From Panaeolus papilionaceus (Eukaryota > Basidiomycota > Agaricomycetes > Agaricales), in NCBI GenBank assembly GCA_015501605.1, contig JADNRZ010000030.1, positions 62,001 to 126,000 of the forward strand: a stretch of 64,000 nucleotides of DNA, read 5' to 3'. A program made the translations under genes and the position numbers. Shown piece by piece: positions 10,801 through 21,260 of the stretch. The notes beneath the pieces were generated by a model, which made no database searches, was not told where the DNA came from, and worked only from the letters and a program-made list of their open reading frames with translations. The stretch's first letter is position 1. Each line of letters starts with the position of its first letter.

Positions 10801-13431
10801 CCTGCCTTACCCGCTGTTGAAGAGGTCGTCGCACCATATAAAGACATCGCTGCTTCTTCAGCTGAAGAGGTGGCAACCTCAGTTGTTGAGAAGGTCATGG
10901 TCGCACCAGCTGAGGAGGCCAGTGCTCCAGCTGTTGAGGAGGAAGAAGTCGCCACCTGTGAAGCTCCTGCAGAAGCCGCTGCATGGCCAGCTGTTGAAGA
11001 AGGCCCGGTTGAGGATGTCGCTGTTGCAGTCGTTGAGGATGTCGTTGCTCGTGCAGCTGAAGAGTCCGCCGTCCCTGTCGTTGGGGAGCTCGCTACCCCT
11101 GAAGTAGCTACGGAAATCGTCTCAGAGACCACTGCTCGTGCGGCTGAGGAAGTGGCTGTTCCGGCTGTTGAAGAGATGGCTGCTCCTGCAGCTAAGGAGG
11201 TCACTGTTCCGGCAGTTGAAGAGGCTGCTCCTCAGGTTGACGATGCAGCAGTCCCTGAAACAGTCGACGAACCCTTCGTTGCTCAGGTTGTTGAGGAGAA
11301 AGAAGTTGCTACTGAGGTTGTGGAGGAGGTTGCCCCGAAGGCTGAAGAAGTCGTTGCAGTGGAGGACGTCGTTGCTCAAGCTGAGAAGACCGTTGCATCG
11401 CACGTATCTAAAGCAGCTGTGTCGGCTGTTGAAGCTGAGGTGGTTGCTCCTGCCCCTGACGCTCCCGCTGAAGAACCCACTCAGTCTGCTCAACCCGCTC
11501 AACCCGAATCCGAAGTCAAATCCACCACCACCGCTGCTCCTAAGGCTGTCACACCCCTCTGTGAATGCTGCGTTTATCCCATCGTTGAGGCGAAGGTTAC
11601 GGGGGCGGCTGTTAGAGCTGAGGGTAAGGTTGAGGGAGGAAAGGGATGTGTGTGTTGTGGGCCTGAGGTTTTGGTTGCTGAGGTCAAGGAGGACGTGAAG
11701 GAGGTTTTAGGTGAGCTACTTTTCTCCTCTGTTCGTTCATGTTTGATGCTCACGCTTTTCTTTCTCACAGAACCAGCTTCAGCTGCTGACGTCGTCGTTG
11801 AGAAAGAGGTTGTTCAGACCGTCCCCGACGTCCAAGACCCTCAAGTCACGCCTAACGCTGATGTCCAACCCCACCCTCAACGTACCCCCGTCGTCGCCGC
11901 AACTGCATCTGTACCAACCAAAGAACCACTCAAAGCTCCCTGTGAATGCTGCACCTTTCCCATCTCTGTTCCTTCATCGACTGTGGCTGGCGTTAGAGCT
12001 GTTGGTGGTGTGGATGTGAAGGGATGTGTGTGCTGCAGTCCCTTCACCGCACCCTCTGTCGCTCCTGCTGCTGCCGTTTCCACTCCCGCTGCTGAAGTCG
12101 CTGAAGCTACACCTGAAGTTGCATCTGCGGCTTCTGAAACTGAGGGAGTACCAGCTCCTGCTTCCCTTGCTGCTGCTGATTCGACAGAGCACATTGAGGT
12201 TTCTGTGGTATCTACGGATGTGTCCGTGGAGATTGAGGAGTCGGTGGAGCCTATGGAGGTTGCTGAGGTTGTTGAGGTACCTTCTGTCGAGGAGACGGTT
12301 GAGGTTGAACCCGAAGTCGCACCTGTTGAGGCTGAAGTAGAAGTCGAACTGGAGGATGAGCCCAAGGTTGACGAGGTTGTTGAGACGACTACAGTTGAAT
12401 TGGAAGTGGAAGATGCTCCAGTGAAGGTTGGGGAGGTCGCTGAGGAGGTCGAGGAGAAGGCATCCGAGGTTATTGCAGAGGTCACCCCAGTCCACGCTAT
12501 TGAGGCAGCAGCAGAATCCATCGTTGTCGCCGAGGTCCTCGAATGCTCAAACCCACTCAGCTTTGTTTCCACCTCTCGCGGTAGATCTCAGCTCAGTGTC
12601 GACGTCGATGTGGCTCCTCCAACCTTCGTTCTCACACCTCCCACTGCTCTTCTTTCTAGCGCAAGTCAGGCTGCAACACCGAGCACGGCCGAGGACCTTG
12701 GATCTGTGGATGAAGAATTGGAGGACGACGAAGAGGCCAGCGTTGTAGTCGTGCCAGACGACGTTCGTGTTGTCCACGCTGAAACACCAACGCTTATCAA
12801 GACTCCCGACTTCAGATCTCCTATCCCCGAACTCCGAGAGGTCGAAGACAGGCCAGAGCAAGATCTTGTCGAAGAAGAGGAGGCTGACGTCGTTCTCGTC
12901 AAGGAAGAACAGGTTCGCGTTCAGGTCGAGAGTGCCAGTTCGACTATCATCCCTGTCGATGCGATCAGCCCACCATTCACCCCCATTCCTATGGGCATGT
13001 CCTTATCCACCTCTACTGATTCCTCTATGACCGCCTCTTCGATATTCGACAGCGAAGCCTCATTCTCCTCCCGTTCATCTTCAACCACCATCGCCTCTCT
13101 CAGTAAATCCATCCCTGAACCAGCGCTCCCCGATACACCCATCTCTGATCCTGGCTCACCATCTCTCCCTGCCTCGCCCGTCGAGTCTGAAGAAAAAGAA
13201 CCACCTGTCGTCGAGAATTCGGAGAAAGGCGTTAAGCCTGTAACAGGGCCTGATCCTGCGCTGTATTTCGCCATGGGTATCGGTATCGCCGCTGTTGGAG
13301 CGTTGATTACGATTGCGGGTGGATCGACGCCTGGGTCGGTGGTGAGAGGCGCGAGCCGGGCTGTTGTGGATGTGGTTAGTGGAGTTGTGGCTGGTGTTGC
13401 GGGTGTTGTTATTGGTGGTGGTGCACTGTGA
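7891..13431 (+). CDS. Large Pro/Val/Glu-rich protein with four CxCC...GCVCC modules and hydrophobic C-terminus
   Basis: Six exons (7891-10156, 10214-10300, 10372-10440, 10500-10661, 10724-11710, 11771-13431) give 1743 residues; every intron is phase 1. Residues 15-30 hold the basic motif K-Q-K-W-T-K-R-V-S-S-L-V-R-R, followed by Ser/Arg-rich sequence, a His/Gln run (8362-8409) and a P-S-P-I-A-E-S-P motif near residue 190. The middle is hundreds of residues of imperfect repeats of the type V-V-E-E-x-T-P-A-P, predicted disordered and acidic. Four Cys modules (C-x-C-C, 25-30 residues, G-C-V-C-C-x-P) lie near residues 713, 819, 1140 and 1248. The C-terminus (about 1686-1743) is hydrophobic and Gly/Ala/Val-rich, probably one or two membrane segments. 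I know no named family with this arrangement. Metal binding and membrane anchoring are inferences. Paralogues lie at 47743 and 55070. Confidence 0.8.
8362..8409 (+). repeat. CAC/CAG trinucleotide tract encoding a His/Gln run
   Basis: Alternating CAG and CAC codons pass into a pure CAG run inside exon 1 of the large gene, encoding an alternating Q-H stretch followed by about ten Gln. Such tracts are prone to length change. Confidence 0.85.
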
Positions 13432-13814
13432 TTCAGCATCGAGGAGATGGTGGTGATGGTGTCAAAATTTATGAATTAATGTCATGTTGCATGTTTCTCT
13501 TTTTCCTTATCTTTTATAGTTCCTTTCGATTTATCAAAATAATAGCTTGTATGATATAGTTTCGAATGAACAATTCTCTCTCGTATGCTTATCTAAATGG
13601 TGTTAAATCTACTTTCCTAAGTGAAACGGTTCGAAATCGTCGTAGTGAAGGTTGAGATTACAGTCCACGTTTTGCGATACAAACCCTGCTTATCCCTCGC
13701 TCTTCATCTGAAGCCACAACCTTCTCTGTCATCGCGTCTTAATTATTCAGACACGTCAAATCGACATTACAGGGCGCCCAGTTGTCGTTTTCCGTCATCA
13801 ATTCCAACGAAGGC

Positions 13815-14000
13815 ACCTGTGAATGCCGTCAAGCCCCTCAACTTAGAGCCGGTACATCCATCACGCGTATACTGGCTTTAATTGGGATGGGTTCCCCAAG
13901 AGGTGGGCCCGATTCAGATCGCCTACATCGTTCTCACGGAGGGGCCCCTCCCCCCCCCCCCCAGTATATGGAAATGTGCGTGTGTTGTTTGCTTATGGTG
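13815..14000 (+). pseudogene. Possible relic of a CxCC module
   Basis: Just 400 bases after the large gene, one frame reads G-T-C-E-C-R and, 170 bases later, M-C-V-C-C. The DNA around both (ACCTGTGAATGC and ATGTGCGTGTGTTGT) resembles the two halves of the module inside the gene. The spacing is about twice normal, with an inverted-repeat arm (13894-13937) and a C14 run in between. It may be a decayed module split by an insertion; chance similarity of short Cys codon runs is the alternative. Confidence 0.3.
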
Positions 14001-14324
14001 ATGCCCAATCCCTGTGATGGCCGAGTTCAAGTCCCACGGTGTCACAACCGCCTAGGGGCTTCATATCTTGAATCAGGTGGCTCCTGCTTTACACAACACG
14101 ATTCTGAAACTTTTGTGGGGTGAATTCCCTTCTAATATTCAATATGCACGACTCTATAAGATTTTTTTATTTAAAATGTGCAAGGGAAAAAAGAAAATCA
14201 TAGATATATGCAAAATCCCTGCCAAATTTGACATCAAAACCCACCTCATGAGGAACTTGTTGGAAACACCTTTCTGAGCTTCGTGTTGCAGAGTAAAGTT
14301 GTTTGGACAAGTAGTTTGAAGGTC

Positions 14325-14432
14325 ACTATAAGAGCAAAATATTTAAATTTGCTTGTATAAGGTTAGATTGCACCCCAAGAAGGGCTGTTTAAGGTACTTT
14401 GAGGGGCATTATAAATATTCTGCTCTTATAGC
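14325..14432. repeat. Small inverted repeat, 19 of 21 bases
   Basis: The arms 14325-14345 and 14412-14432 are complementary at 19 of 21 positions (ACTATAAGAGCAAAATATTT against its complement). They enclose a 66-base loop in AT-rich sequence. No coding frame is involved. Confidence 0.6.
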
Positions 14433-15099
14433 ATTGTTCAGAATTTAAAAAAACATACGGCTATGGTATTCATCTGGCAACAGAAGTTGCATCCATCTCC
14501 ATCCTCTTCTAGTTAACACTGATATGAAGGGCAGTCTGGTCCTTTAAATAATTATATAGAAATATAAAATTCGGCTGTTTGACCAAGGAAATAGCATTTC
14601 TAGAATACATTCTACCTGTCTCAAAACATTTTGTGGCAATATGTTGCGGGGCTGTTGAGAATTTCAAGAAACAGTTAGGTGTCTGTGGACAGATTATGAT
14701 TGATCATAGCATCTGTGGCTGTGCGCACAGCGGATCAGACTCCCAAGATGCGCTGATTTGATGGAGAAAGACAGTGATCAGGGGATTTTAGTGTCACTAC
14801 ATTATATTTCCATTGAAAAAATATGTACGCGAGTGTATTATCCATATGCGAGTGCATTTCACCAAAAATTACAGGGGATTATATATGTTTCGAGGGCCCA
14901 TTGACCTGATTCGAAAAATGGGTGTAAATGTCACAGCGAGTCACAGAGTTGTGACAGGCCTTGGTCCGCGGCCATCATAGGGATTGGGCATCACCATTGC
15001 TTAGGGCGTTGAGGCCGGCACCTCGGCTCAGCTTGGTGCACGTCGCGTGTCAGCACTTATTCAAGTTATTGTCAGTCGCGCTCTCATTCGTCTAATTAA

Positions 15100-15507
15100 C
15101 GCGTTTCAATTAAGAAACACGCCTCCACATACACAATTCCACCATGCTCCAACTCTGATGTACTTAATAGTGTATCATTCAGTCCCTCTAATCATTACCC
15201 TGCCATTCCTTTACTATATTCACTCCCTACTTCAACCAAAGAACAGGAATATTACGATGAACAGAATAATCGCTATATACTCTGCCCAAAGTGCGACAAT
15301 TATGTCAATCTTGGCAGTAATAATAAAAATCCACGTGGTCTCATATCTCACCAAAGTAGTTCAAAATGCTTTACAGAATTTAGGAGTAAGAAAATATGCT
15401 TATTAGCATTCAAGGACTCTAGTGACGTGTCTTACTTCAGGGAGGTTGTGGCACAACCAGTCAGCTACAGGAAAATCAGCATCGTCCTCTCGCCCACCAC
15501 ATGTTGA
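15100..15507 (+). other. Open frame with a zinc-finger-like C-x2-C...H-x5-C pattern
   Basis: A stop-free frame from 15100 to the TGA at 15505-15507 has no Met and would have to be an exon or a relic. Near its centre it reads R-Y-I-L-C-P-K-C-D-N-Y-V-N-L-G-S, about 10 further residues, then L-I-S-H-Q-S-S-S-K-C. The spacing (C-x2-C, about 17, H-x5-C) resembles small zinc-binding heads of transposon or uncharacterised agaric proteins. It lies inside the inverted-repeat structure 13889-15866. I do not recognise the protein. Confidence 0.35.
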
Positions 15508-16109
15508 GCCATTAATCCTTGCTACGAATCATTCACATCAAGCTCCAACTTCTTATCTAGAACGGAATATGGATGATAATTTTATATTTTACAGATAACT
15601 GTATACAGACTAGTACAATGAGATGTCATGGTAATGTATGCGAGCTTCAATACAGTACGTCTTGAGTAAAAAAGTGAGGAAAATGGATAATATCTATCTC
15701 TCAGGTAGCGCGATTTTGTTCTGTTATAACGTCACGGCAACACACGGCAAACTTCAGATTGCGAACGCGTGCCGCAGACCGGCTTGCGGGAACCTTCCCA
15801 TCATTGATGCATCACCTCTGTGAGAACGATGTAGGCGATCTGAATCGGGCCCACCTCTTGGGGTTCCCGGCTTAGGCCGAACCTACGGTCGCGTTCTCGA
15901 ACCAAGCTCGCGCCCATGATTTGAGGAACAACCCTCCGATTGTAGTCTCGGTCCCCCATCCTCTCCCGCGACTTACCGAACTACTCCGATTGTAGCTGGA
16001 GCGGAACTCTCGTAAAGGAGAGGAAGGAGACGCACCCAGTCATCTGAACCCGTTCAAGGGATACTTGAAAGTATGGCATGCTAGTGCAGCCCTATACATA
16101 GCTATAGCA

Positions 16110-16430
16110 ACTTTGCTTGTCATCCTCGAGTCGTAGGCGTTGAAACATTTCTCGCAAGAGATCTTCATTCTGAAGGACGACGTATATGTGGTCCTGGATT
16201 GAATGTGAACGTAGAATGTCGTGGTTGCAGGATGAGAACACCTTGCAACAGGCAATTTGCAAACGGTTGACCCTAATTTTCCAATTTCGGCACCCACAAT
16301 GAGATACACTGTCGACTCCAACTAATGTGGGATATAGGGGTTCGCTAATGACGATGCTATTGATACACCCCTTTGGGATACAAGTGAGATCGAAGTGCAG
16401 AAGGTTGATGAAGTAAAAGTTATTGTAATC
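16110..16430. repeat. Duplicated segment R1, copy B
   Basis: This is the partner of 1160-1790. It lacks about 300 bases in the middle compared with copy A. On the minus strand the pattern S-S-C-N-H-D-I-L...I-Q-D-H...L-L-R-E is open. It precedes the second 7-TM copy as copy A precedes the first. Confidence 0.5.
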
Positions 16431-17015
16431 TTGTTTACTTAGGGTATCAAATTGATTATTGTTGGCCCACCACCCCGACGATAGAGCAGTCACAGCTTAG
16501 TCATTCCGAGTTGGCGAGCAGTCGCCGAGTCGTGTGCGAGTAGATAGCCATCATCAGTCTCGGATTCCGGGATGGTTGTCAGGGACTAGTTAACTAAGAG
16601 ATATTGAGCAAGGTGGCTCCTCTAGGATTACCCGTTCAATTTTAAGGCTCTGTTTTACAGGGCAACCTGCACGTGACCAAATATTTGCAAGCTTATTAAC
16701 TACATGTGATAGTGACACCTTTTTACCCCAAAAATAGTGCCATTCGACGCGGATTGATGAGAGCTTTTGAATGAACTCGGCAGTTTTTTCGTAGCTCAAG
16801 TCTTCAAAAATTGACCATCCAAAATGTAGAAAAAGGACCCTTGTGTGACTTTGATGTCCCTGTGACTTCCTTATATGGATAAATGTAATCTAATCTAATG
16901 ATAACGTGACAGCAGTGATGGACCAAAATTACGACCTCCAATTTTTTTTCATCAAAAATCCTAGATTGAGGCATTTGACATCTGACGCAAATGTTCACAG
17001 TCCCCTTAGGCCCGC

Positions 17016-17411
17016 TAGTGGGTGACTTTCCGTAGGATTTAGGATTCTAGATAAAATTCCAGACCTGTAAGCGAGCGGACTCTGAATATTTAGTATTTAG
17101 CACTCTAAACCACAGGACACAACGAAAATCAAGACGAATTTGATGAGGATGGACTCCTCATTGCAGGGAGAACAAAAGTGGTCGAGGGCCATCAAGGAAT
17201 TACCTTTTTCATACACGAAAACAGTCTGAAATGTAGTTTTCAATCTGGAAGAGGGCTCCTGACCCCTCTTCCAGACTAAAGTCTGGAATTGGGTATGTTT
17301 GCTCCACTCGTCCCCATTAAGGCTGCGGCATCTCGGCTAAAAGTTTGAACGTTTTTGGATGTTTAGAATCAAAATCTAGGATCCTAAAACGCTACGGAAA
17401 GTCATCCAGTA
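17016..17411. mobile_element. 396-bp TIR element with TA ends
   Basis: Imperfect inverted ends match for about 35 bases: TAGTGGGTGACTTTCCGTAG at 17016 against the complement of the sequence ending at 17411 (TACTGGATGACTTTCCGTAG). Similarity stops abruptly outside both TA dinucleotides, as expected for a TA target duplication. Near its centre a further hairpin (about 17243-17275, CTGGAAGAGGG arms) is present. There is no coding capacity. Confidence 0.6.
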
Positions 17412-17554
17412 CCTCACAAAACCACCCAAAACATCGCGAATTTTTCGTCAAAATGCAGAAATGGTCACTTGACATGTCAAAAATTTCGGAAACGTCGTAT
17501 TTACGCGTATCTTACCCACGTCGCAATCGGCTAAAATGAGCCCGACGTGCTGAT

Positions 17555-18057
17555 TAGTGTTGCTGTCGAATCCAGTTTGACAGCTCGTTCAGTTCGATTG
17601 AAACAAGTTTGGAACGAGTTCGCATACGACACATGTGACTGCTTCCCATCACCAGCAACTGAGACTCATGTCAGAACTCTTCGCATACAGTCGTCCAGGT
17701 TGTATGTAAATAATGGGTTTGAAAAATAGTTAGACAATACAACTATCCAATGTTCATCTTTCAGTTTCGAATACTTAATCTTGGGGATGGATTTTTTGAG
17801 GACGCAATTGACTGCTATGTGATGATGCTCAGACCTCTTATTTGGGTTGAATGAAAATGAGAGTTTAAACGAATAACTCAGCAATTACCAATTAGGCTAT
17901 GTATAATCTTGACATGATGAAATCTATGGATCTGATTGGCTGAACGGGGTCACATGTGTAGTGAGAGGAAATAAACGAGGAATTCGTTCAACTCGAACAA
18001 ACGAGTTAAACGAATTTGGCAACTCGACTCGACTCGTTCGACTCGACGGCAACTCTA
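17555..18057. mobile_element. hAT-type MITE with 8-bp target duplication
   Basis: The left end reads TAGTGTTGCTGTCGA and the complement of the right end reads TAGAGTTGCCGTCGA, matching the TAG-start termini of hAT elements. The flanking octamers are GTGCTGAT (17547-17554) and GTGCTAAT (18058-18065), 7 of 8 identical, as expected of an old hAT insertion. The 503-bp interior has no transposase frame. It sits between the R1 repeat and the second 7-TM copy and has no counterpart near 2 kb. Confidence 0.8.
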
Positions 18058-18240
18058 GTGCTAATTCATGTTGTGTTGAATGGATTCTCAGCCTCTCAGT
18101 CTCAGTTTGGTTGACCCTGTGCGACGGTGTTGGGATGGTGTTGGAAGAGTTTTGCACACACTGACAAACCCTCCTTGTCTTCTTCCTTCTTTCACCCTGG
18201 GGCCCACATATAACACTGGGCCTCATCCAGACAGCGGACA

Positions 18241-19616
18241 ATGGCACTCTCAGATTACACTCTGAGTACCTTTGACTTTCAGATACGTCATATTACAGCT
18301 CGTATGCTTATTTATTCCATGTCAAAAGGATACGCTCAGAGGTTCTTCAACTAGTGGTCGCGATTTGTGCGTTGATTGGGAATTATATCTGGACATGTCG
18401 TTTTGAATTTACATATATCTGGAAGTAAGCCGCCATTTATAATTCATTTAATGCCTGGCATTAGCTGATTGTGAAGCTCTACTGAACAGACGACCGATTA
18501 ACACATACCAAGTTGCATTCGTGATATCGAGGTACGTCGAGATCATAGGGAAGATGTGAGTATCTTTCATTGTCACCTACAAATCCATCACAAACCACAC
18601 CGTTAACAACAGGGTGCATTACTGTTTGATTCATCTGATACTCGGTCACTCTCTACATGGCGTAAATCCTCACCTATGTGCGATATGGCACACTTTCCTG
18701 TACGCCCAGTGTGCTATAATGGTAACGGCATTGGATATCATCCTGGCTTTACGAGGTGAGGTAGCCTGGCTTCGAATGTTTTATACTTTGAGGCACACTG
18801 ACCATTAAATTACGCAGCATACGCATTATATCAACAGAAGTCTATCATACTCCTCTTGGCGCCTCCTATAGCGACCCCCCTTATTCTTGCACTCTACGAC
18901 ATGTCATATCGATCGAGGAATTCCGCACATGTATTCGACAGCAGCTGCAACGTGTACTTTCATGGACAGGCAAAAAACAATGGAATTGCTATAGGGTATT
19001 TATTGTAGCTCGTCTCGTTATTAACTCTGACTTTATTCGTCTCGGATTGGTAGCATTTCTTTCATTGCTGCGCACGGTCTACTCTGGTTATGTGTGTATA
19101 GAAAGCGGAATATTGGATGTGGCCATGTTCCAGTTGTCAGACTGGTGGTCAATGAGGGAGGGTGGATTTTCGTTATCTTACTTGGTAGGTAACCCTCCTA
19201 TGCCCTTGTCGTGATTTACCTGACTTAGGAGGGCGCTATGGCCGCGGTTAGGAATCGTTACGGCTAGCATACCCGTGAAAATTGCCTTTGATGCAATAAA
19301 TCCCTCCATCCTTTTTGTGTAAGTACCTTCATCTTCTTCTCACCTTATCTCGCCTTACATTGTTGGTTTCTAGCGTTCCTTCAACTCTCATCTCAATTCT
19401 GGTGCGTAGCATCGTCTTCTTTCGTTACTGCTGGATCGTTGATCGTCATGAATTATCTGTTTAGACCTGTCACATCATTCGAAGTATGCATAATCTAGCG
19501 ACTGACGCCGCGTCGAACACCCGGGCGAATGCCTTGTACGATGATGATGATACTTTTCGATTGACCACTATTATTCCGGATGACTTTGACATTGAAATGG
19601 ACAGTTGTACTGCTTA
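18241..19616 (+). pseudogene. DUF6533-like 7-TM gene, second copy with 5' frameshift
   Basis: All eight exons and splice sites of the gene at 2868-4270 have counterparts here, from the M-A-L-S start at 18241 to the TAA at 19614-19616. The copies differ mostly by substitutions; many are silent or conservative, so the 3' seven exons may have been under selection after duplication. In exon 1, four bases are missing near 18345 (AGGTTCTTCAACTAG), giving an early stop. No alternative ATG exists in the frame of the following L-V-V-A-I-C-A-L-I helix before an upstream stop. Unless a different first exon is used, the protein cannot be made. Confidence 0.7.
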
Positions 19617-20498
19617 ATTACGATAGAATACTAATGTAAAGCGAATCTATAGCTTGAGCGCTCCTGCCAGACCACCACACCTCAGGCGGCTACATCGGCT
19701 TCGGGTTCAGGTTCAATGGCTTCTTGTTGCGTCTTTCTGTTGCTCATCATCAGGCGGTAGCAGGAGGAGATACTAGTTGGGGGCGGAAGGAGGGCGATAG
19801 TCCGAAGACCACTATCCCACTTCCCAGGTCGAGAGCCGATGGACGGAGGATGGGCCCATCTCCCACCGGCTCTTTACCCCCAACCCATTACCCACCTTTT
19901 GTGAGCTCCGAGTGGAATGAATACGCGAGTTCTCGAAGACGTGAACCTCATATCTGAACAGAAAGGTTTGCATCCACAAGGTGTGTATCATGTAGATTCT
20001 GTGGTCATAGTCGAGTATCCAGAGACGCCTGGAGACACTCTCAGACGCGGTGGAATGGCAAGATAATTGATCTATTGAAGCGTGTCTACGCGGTGAGTGT
20101 GTCTCCTCATACGGTCACGTGGCTATGCTAATCCCCATATTCCAATAGTAGCTGAGGCTAGGAAGCCTAAGAAAGGGTATGGTCAAGGAATGGTGGAAGT
20201 TAGGTAGGTCAGTGGTGGCGGTAATGGATTTGAGGCTTGCGGTTGTGAGCTGATGTCGTATGATGTGCAGCCCAGTGACAGCTTTCCTCAAAAGGTATGT
20301 GTAGAGTTTAATGCTATCGATTGAATGATGGGAGAAGGTGGGTAGGAAAAGGGAAAAAAAGGAAATACAGGAATGAGCTGAGCGATGCATGTCGCCCAGA
20401 CCACGGGCGAGGCAGATAGTAAAGAGGAGATGTGTAGGTGGGTTCGTTCAGGGTGCTGCCTCACTCACGTGACCAAGAAGGTGGATAGGTGCTCGTAC

Positions 20499-20768
20499 AT
20501 ACTGTACCATTTCGATCAATTCGACGGTCAGCATGTCACTGTCAGCACTCCCTCGGTCGGGTCCAAAACCGGTCGGTGTCAGCAGTCAGCTCCCTTTAGG
20601 TTGAAAGCTCTGCTGTTGTCCTTGATCCATTTCGGGCGGCCGCTCCGCGGCCGGGCGTTTGCTCAGTAGCATGTCAGCAGTCAGACACAGTGTGGTCGAA
20701 AAAAAAAAATTTGAACCAAGGTGTCAGCAGTCAGACCCCTGGTCGAATTGATCGAAATGGTACAGTAT
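20499..20768. mobile_element. 270-bp element with perfect 27-bp TIRs
   Basis: The arms 20499-20525 and 20742-20768 are exact complements (TACTGTACCATTTCGATCAA onward). The interior repeats GTCAGCAGTCAG-type words several times. TA at each end fits a TA target duplication, but the flanks do not allow the TSD to be told from the TIR. There is no coding capacity. It abuts the F-box relic at 20790. Confidence 0.7.
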
Positions 20769-20789
20769 ATTCTTCTATTCCACGTCCGA

Positions 20790-21025
20790 CAATCCGATTA
20801 GCCAATTTCATTGATGATTTCACGGAGGCGAGTCAGGTTGCATCTCATGTCGATGCTCTCTCTCCACACATACGAATGTTCTGTGAGCTACACTCGGGTT
20901 TCACTAACGCAGATGAGGATGAACGATCGGTTTTGGTGGATGTTATTCAGAGCGCACGAAGGAGGGAGCGAAAAATTCAGGGTATTTGCGATTTTATTGG
21001 GGTTTTTGGTTGCAAGGTCTACCTT
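20790..21025 (+). pseudogene. F-box-family 3' relic
   Basis: An open frame ending TGA at 21026-21028 gives about 75 residues matching the C-terminus of the F-box pseudogene at 29600-30386, for example F-T-E-A-S-Q-V-A-S-H-V-D-A-L and H-S-G-F-T-N. The upstream part of the gene is absent; the 270-bp TIR element ends just before it. The copy is truncated and not functional by itself. Confidence 0.65.
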
Positions 21026-21159
21026 TGATGTGCATATGTACTTGGTCGCATGTCCTCTATTTACCACCACAATTCCATTTTTGACAGTAATATTATCATT
21101 CAAAGCGGCTTGCCGAATTGGATGTAGTTGGAGAATCAAATGATAATATTACATTGAGA

Positions 21160-21260
21160 TTATCTCCAAGAGTGCTTTCGATAGAAAGTAGCGAAACGTT
21201 GAGCAATGGACGAGTGTTCGGCAGGTACGTCTGGTAGCAACCCAAAATCACTCCCCAACG
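21160..21260 (-). pseudogene. GTPase 3' relic
   Basis: On the minus strand the last 30 residues of the AIG1-like GTPases are recognisable (S-D-F-G-L-L-P-D-V-P, then S-I-A-Q-R-F-A-T-F-Y-R-K-H-S), aligned to the end of the gene at 30518. The rest of the gene is missing. Together with the F-box relic it repeats the convergent gene ends found at 30150-30610. Confidence 0.65.

Larger units (their letters stand above)
13889..15866. mobile_element. Roughly 2 kb structure bounded by nested inverted repeats
   Basis: An exact 44-bp inverted repeat lies at 13894-13937 and 15820-15863. A second, 28 of 29 bases, lies at 13995-14023 and 14969-14997, with weaker similarity continuing inward. The ends are not clean TIRs and no target duplication was found. 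The interior is AT-rich and contains a smaller inverted repeat (14325-14345 with 14412-14432) and one odd frame at 15100-15507. It is best read as a decayed DNA transposon or a rearranged palindrome. Confidence 0.45.

Noticed and set aside
11877..12572. 231-codon minus-strand frame, Ser/Thr-rich like a cell-wall protein
   Set aside because: Antisense of the repetitive exon 6; composition follows from the reversed Val/Glu/Ala codons.
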